From Candidatus Neomicrothrix sp. UBA881 (GTDB taxonomy: Bacteria; Actinomycetota; Acidimicrobiia; Acidimicrobiales; MedAcidi-G1): DNA of 26,513 nucleotides. This document shows positions 24,207 through 26,513 of this stretch, in pieces. A program made the translations under genes and the position numbers. The stretch spans positions 13,289-39,801 of the forward strand of contig DBFL01000057.1 in NCBI GenBank assembly GCA_002294285.1, written 5' to 3'. Below the pieces are notes generated by a model. It made no database searches, was not told the origin of the DNA, and saw only the letters and a list, made by a program, of their open reading frames with translations. Positions within the stretch are counted from its first letter, which is position 1, and the number at the start of each line of letters is the position of its first letter.

Positions 24207-25843
24207 CCGTCTCCTTCTGAACTTTCAACTTCATCGCGCCACATTTCTTCAGGTGCGCTTACTCCAAGTAAATGCATTCCCACTTCTAACCCGATTAGGG
24301 CACCCTGCATCAACACAAACCTTGCTTGTGTTAAGGACGGTTCTATCTCATCACCCAGAACACGACAATCATGGTAAAAACCGTGCAGATCGGCAGCAAA
24401 TTCCCGTAGCCACGTTGTTATCTGGTGAGGAGCCAATTCACGAGTAGCCCGAGCAACAATTTCAGGCAATTCATGCAATGACCTGATTAATACCAGTTCT
24501 CTAGAATGTTGAAGTTTTGATAGATCAATTTCTGAAATAGGAAGAGGTTCAAAACCAACTTCATCAGCTTTTTTCATCATCGAGCGGATTCGAGCATAAG
24601 CATATTGGACATAGAAAACAGGGTTTTCGTTTACCCTTCTAGAAACCAAGTCCAAATCAAATGTTTGTGTAGTGTCTATTGACTGCAATAAATAAGTGAA
24701 ACGTGCAGCATCTGGTCCTACTTCTTTTACGACCTCAGAAAGTTCCACTATGTCACCAGTTCTTTTAGAAAGCTTCACTTCCTCTCCGGAACGCTGAAGA
24801 TTTACCATCTGAGTGACTTCCACGTCTAATCTCTTTGGGTCGTACCCCAATGACTCGACCGCTGCTTTCATGCGAGTGATGTAACCATGATGGTCAGCAC
24901 CCCATACATTTACGAGACGCTCAGCCCTTTGCAACTTGTCTAAGTGGTAAGCAACATCTGGCAATAAATAGGTGTATTCTCCATCTGATTTAACTAATAC
25001 TCGATCTTTATCATCGTCATATTCTGTACTTTTGAGCCAAGTGGCACCATCTCTTTGATAAGAAGCATTGGCCTCTTCTAACATTGAAAGAGTTTCTTCA
25101 ATCGCTCCAGATTCAACCATCGAAGTCTCACTGAACCATGAATCGAATTCTATATTTAGATCACTCAATACTTCTTTATGTGCAGTAAGCGCACGTTGCT
25201 TTCCCCAAACAAGAGGATCATCACCTTCAGGAATCTCCTCAGCCCACTCTTTTATATAAGTGCCGTGATATCCATCTTCGGGAACATCTCTCCCGGAAAC
25301 GCAAGCTGCTAAAGAAGCGGCAAAAAGATCCATCTGAGTTCCTCGATCATTCACATAGAATTCTCTAGCAACTGAATAACCTGATCTTTCTAAAAGTCTG
25401 GCAACTGAATCGCCGTAACAGGCTCCCCTTCCATGTCCAGCATGCAAAGGTCCGGTTGGATTGGCGCTAACAAATTCAACAATTACTTCACTTCCTTCAC
25501 CTTCTCCTAACCGCGCCCAATTATCCGAGCCTGCAGTCACCACTTGAACCAGAACGTCATAAAGCCAAGATTTATCCAAATAAAAATTTATGAATCCAGG
25601 CCCTGCAACTTCAATTGCAGAAATATCTTCAGAATAGAGTTCTTCTAAAACTCTTTTAATCTCATTCGCCAAATCCCGTGGAACCAACTCTGCTTTTTTC
25701 GCTAAAGCCAGAGCAATGTTTGTAGACCAATCTCCATGCTGGCTATTTGCAGGTCTTTCTAAATGAACCTCAACAGAAGCATCAAGACCCAAGCCCAACA
25801 ACGCTTCTCGTATAAGGTTCTTAATACTTTCACGAACGTCCAT
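24203..25843 (-). CDS. argS: Arginyl-tRNA synthetase
   Basis: ArgS attaches arginine to its tRNA. The 546-residue class I enzyme has an N-terminal tRNA-recognition domain (~1-110), 'FVSANPTGPLHAGHGRG' with the HIGH-type HAGH at 134-137, 'YVNDRGTQMDLFAAS', the KMSKS-type 'VKLSKRTGD', and a C-terminal DALR anticodon-binding domain ('VQYAYARIRSMMKKA' to 'LHGFYHDCRVLGDE'). ATG 25843 has GGAG 8 bases upstream. It overlaps lysA by 4 bases and leads the argS-lysA-hom-thrC operon. A 19-base palindrome lies about 26 bases before its start codon. Confidence 0.98.
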   Translation of the reverse strand: MDVRESIKNLIREALLGLGLDASVEVHLERPANSQHGDWSTNIALALAKKAELVPRDLANEIKRVLEELYSEDISAIEVAGPGFINFYLDKSWLYDVLVQVVTAGSDNWARLGEGEGSEVIVEFVSANPTGPLHAGHGRGACYGDSVARLLERSGYSVAREFYVNDRGTQMDLFAASLAACVSGRDVPEDGYHGTYIKEWAEEIPEGDDPLVWGKQRALTAHKEVLSDLNIEFDSWFSETSMVESGAIEETLSMLEEANASYQRDGATWLKSTEYDDDKDRVLVKSDGEYTYLLPDVAYHLDKLQRAERLVNVWGADHHGYITRMKAAVESLGYDPKRLDVEVTQMVNLQRSGEEVKLSKRTGDIVELSEVVKEVGPDAARFTYLLQSIDTTQTFDLDLVSRRVNENPVFYVQYAYARIRSMMKKADEVGFEPLPISEIDLSKLQHSRELVLIRSLHELPEIVARATRELAPHQITTWLREFAADLHGFYHDCRVLGDEIEPSLTQARFVLMQGALIGLEVGMHLLGVSAPEEMWRDEVESSEGDG

Positions 25844-25869
25844 TATGATCTCCGGTGAAATTTTACAAC

Positions 25870-25888
25870 ACCTTTAGGCGTTAAAGGT
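25870..25888. promoter_or_regulatory. 19-base palindrome upstream of argS
   Basis: ACCTTTA (25870-25876) and TAAAGGT (25882-25888) are perfect 7-base inverted repeats around a 5-base centre, 26 bases upstream of the argS ATG. There is no T tract on either side, so it is not an intrinsic terminator. It could be an operator, or an RNA hairpin in the leader of the amino-acid operon. Confidence 0.45.
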
Positions 25889-25967
25889 CCTCAAAGATAT
25901 TACAGGAGATGAGTTTGTCTGGTGAAAGACTTTAATTTAAAACTATTTTTCAGTTATGTCAGAAACG

Positions 25968-26264
25968 TTAAGCTCTTGAACCTTCAAAAGTTGCTGTTCC
26001 GAAAGCTCCAAGTTTTGCTTCGCCACTTATCTGATCACCATCAATTGTCGCGGTGGCTTCAATTGTTATAGGCATTGGTTGCGTCATGTTAACTGTCCAC
26101 GAAAGATTATCTCCGTCTACAGTGCCATTTTCTAGTTCCATACTTCCCTGCGGACCCGACATGCTCCCTGTAAGAGTATTTCCATCAGAAGCAAGTTCAA
26201 GAGTCCCTGCTTGAGCTCCCATCGGACTGTTAAGTGTTACATTCCACGTACCATCAGCACTCAA
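25968..26264 (-). CDS. Small beta-rich protein of unknown function
   Basis: The 98-residue protein consists of repeated Gly-Asp turns and alternating hydrophobic residues ('GTWNVTLNSPMGAQAG', 'SDGNTLTGSMSGPQGSMEL', 'VDGDNLSWTVNM', 'IDGDQISGEAKLGAFGTAT'), the look of a small antiparallel beta barrel such as the lipocalin/avidin-like families. I know similar stand-alone or fused domains in Actinobacteria and Proteobacteria but no assigned function. The start chosen is TTG at 26264, because GGAGGA (26276-26271) lies exactly 6 bases upstream; an earlier TTG at 26303 has no such site. No signal peptide is present. It lies on the same strand as argS, 124 bases upstream of it, and has its own promoter-like site. 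Confidence 0.75.
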   Translation of the reverse strand: MSADGTWNVTLNSPMGAQAGTLELASDGNTLTGSMSGPQGSMELENGTVDGDNLSWTVNMTQPMPITIEATATIDGDQISGEAKLGAFGTATFEGSRA

Positions 26265-26287
26265 TTTTTTTCCTCCATTAGCTAATT

Positions 26288-26305
26288 GTTTGCGTTCACG
26301 CAAAC
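26288..26305. promoter_or_regulatory. 18-base palindrome in the promoter of the small beta-rich protein
   Basis: GTTTGCGT (26288-26295) and ACGCAAAC (26298-26305) are perfect 8-base inverted repeats around a 2-base centre. They lie 12 bases upstream of the GGAGGA ribosome binding site and overlap the candidate -10 box. The tight symmetry and G+C core in an AT-rich gap suit an operator for a dimeric repressor. The regulator is not in the window or is unknown. Confidence 0.5.
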
Positions 26306-26331
26306 GTAGATCAAAAACCTCATTTTGTCAC
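26303..26331 (-). promoter_or_regulatory. Possible promoter for the small beta-rich protein
   Basis: On the minus strand GTGACA (26331-26326; five of six matches to TTGACA) is followed after 17 bases by TACGTT (26308-26303; three of six to TATAAT). The -10 is weak, but its overlap with the palindrome would give a repressible promoter. Confidence 0.35.
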
Positions 26332-26366
26332 ATACGGGGTCAACTTTTAATTTTCAGATTAATTAT

Positions 26367-26513
26367 CTACGTTTTTCCGCTCTCTATATTCTCAGAAACA
26401 ACATCATCTCTTGTAACTATCACTAAGGCAAATATGACAACAGCGCCACCAACAACTTGCAAAATTGAAACACTCTGATCAAGGAAAACCCAAGCTCCAC
26501 CTGCAGATAACAC
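26367..26513 (-). CDS. C-terminal end of an EamA/DMT-type transporter, 5' end outside window
   Basis: The last 48 codons of a minus-strand gene run in from the right edge and stop with TAG at 26369-26367. The visible part has the residues 'GGAWVFLDQSVSILQVVGG' followed by the hydrophobic 'AVVIFALVIVT' helix and a polar tail. This is the closing pattern of EamA-domain drug/metabolite transporters, where the last two helices are joined by a short 'flgE-x-x-t-x-x-q-l-x-G' motif. Substrate and direction of transport cannot be told. The assignment rests on a short stretch only. Confidence 0.6.
   Translation of the reverse strand: MLSAGGAWVFLDQSVSILQVVGGAVVIFALVIVTRDDVVSENIESGKT

Overview
The window looks like a piece of an actinobacterial chromosome, most likely an uncultured, AT-leaning member of the Acidimicrobiia or a related lineage. 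Three things point there. The order argS-lysA-hom-thrC-(kinase slot)-rho-rpmE-(extra gene)-prfA-prmC-tsaC-rpiB is the classic actinobacterial arrangement. Two proteins carry the DinB/mycothiol-dependent maleylpyruvate isomerase fold, and one resembles the mycothiol-dependent reductase Rv2466c, so mycothiol is probably the low-molecular-weight thiol. Rho carries the long charged N-terminal insertion typical of Actinobacteria. The species cannot be fixed from the sequence alone. No tRNA, rRNA, insertion sequence, phage gene or CRISPR array was seen, and no gap without a gene exceeds about 250 bases.

Left half (1 to about 11.4 kb): an accessory catabolic and redox region with several divergent and convergent units. 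It holds the tail of a mycothiol-dependent isomerase-fold protein; a minus-strand pair of a thiolase and an HMG-CoA-synthase-like/DUF35 fusion; a divergent family III CoA-transferase; then a minus-strand unit of acyl-CoA synthetase, DsbA-fold reductase, DinB-fold protein, MsrA and, after a short gap, a Rieske oxygenase alpha subunit. A luciferase-like flavin monooxygenase and a TetR regulator follow on the plus strand, behind a good sigma-70-type promoter with a palindrome over its start point. Together these enzymes could activate a small organic acid or amine substrate as a CoA thioester, oxygenate it and cleave it thiolytically. The substrate is unknown.

Right half (about 11.4 to 25.8 kb): one unbroken minus-strand run of housekeeping genes. 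In transcription order these are argS, lysA, hom, thrC, a phosphoglycerate-mutase-like protein, a 0.24-kb leader, rho, rpmE (type B L31), an unknown 327-residue protein, prfA, prmC, tsaC, rpiB and lldD. The pathway logic is lysine and threonine synthesis, followed by transcription and translation termination, tRNA modification and sugar-phosphate metabolism. The phosphoglycerate-mutase-like gene sits exactly where thrB is expected, and no thrB is present, so it is a strong candidate homoserine kinase.

Right edge (25.9 kb to the end): a small beta-rich protein with a TTG start, a strong ribosome binding site and an 18-base palindrome in its promoter, then the C-terminal end of an EamA-type transporter that runs off the window. 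The most promising points for a second look are the homoserine kinase replacement, the thiolase/HMGS-DUF35 pair with lost catalytic and zinc residues, the TetR-LLM operator, and three separate palindromic or iterated sites upstream of rho, argS and the small protein gene.
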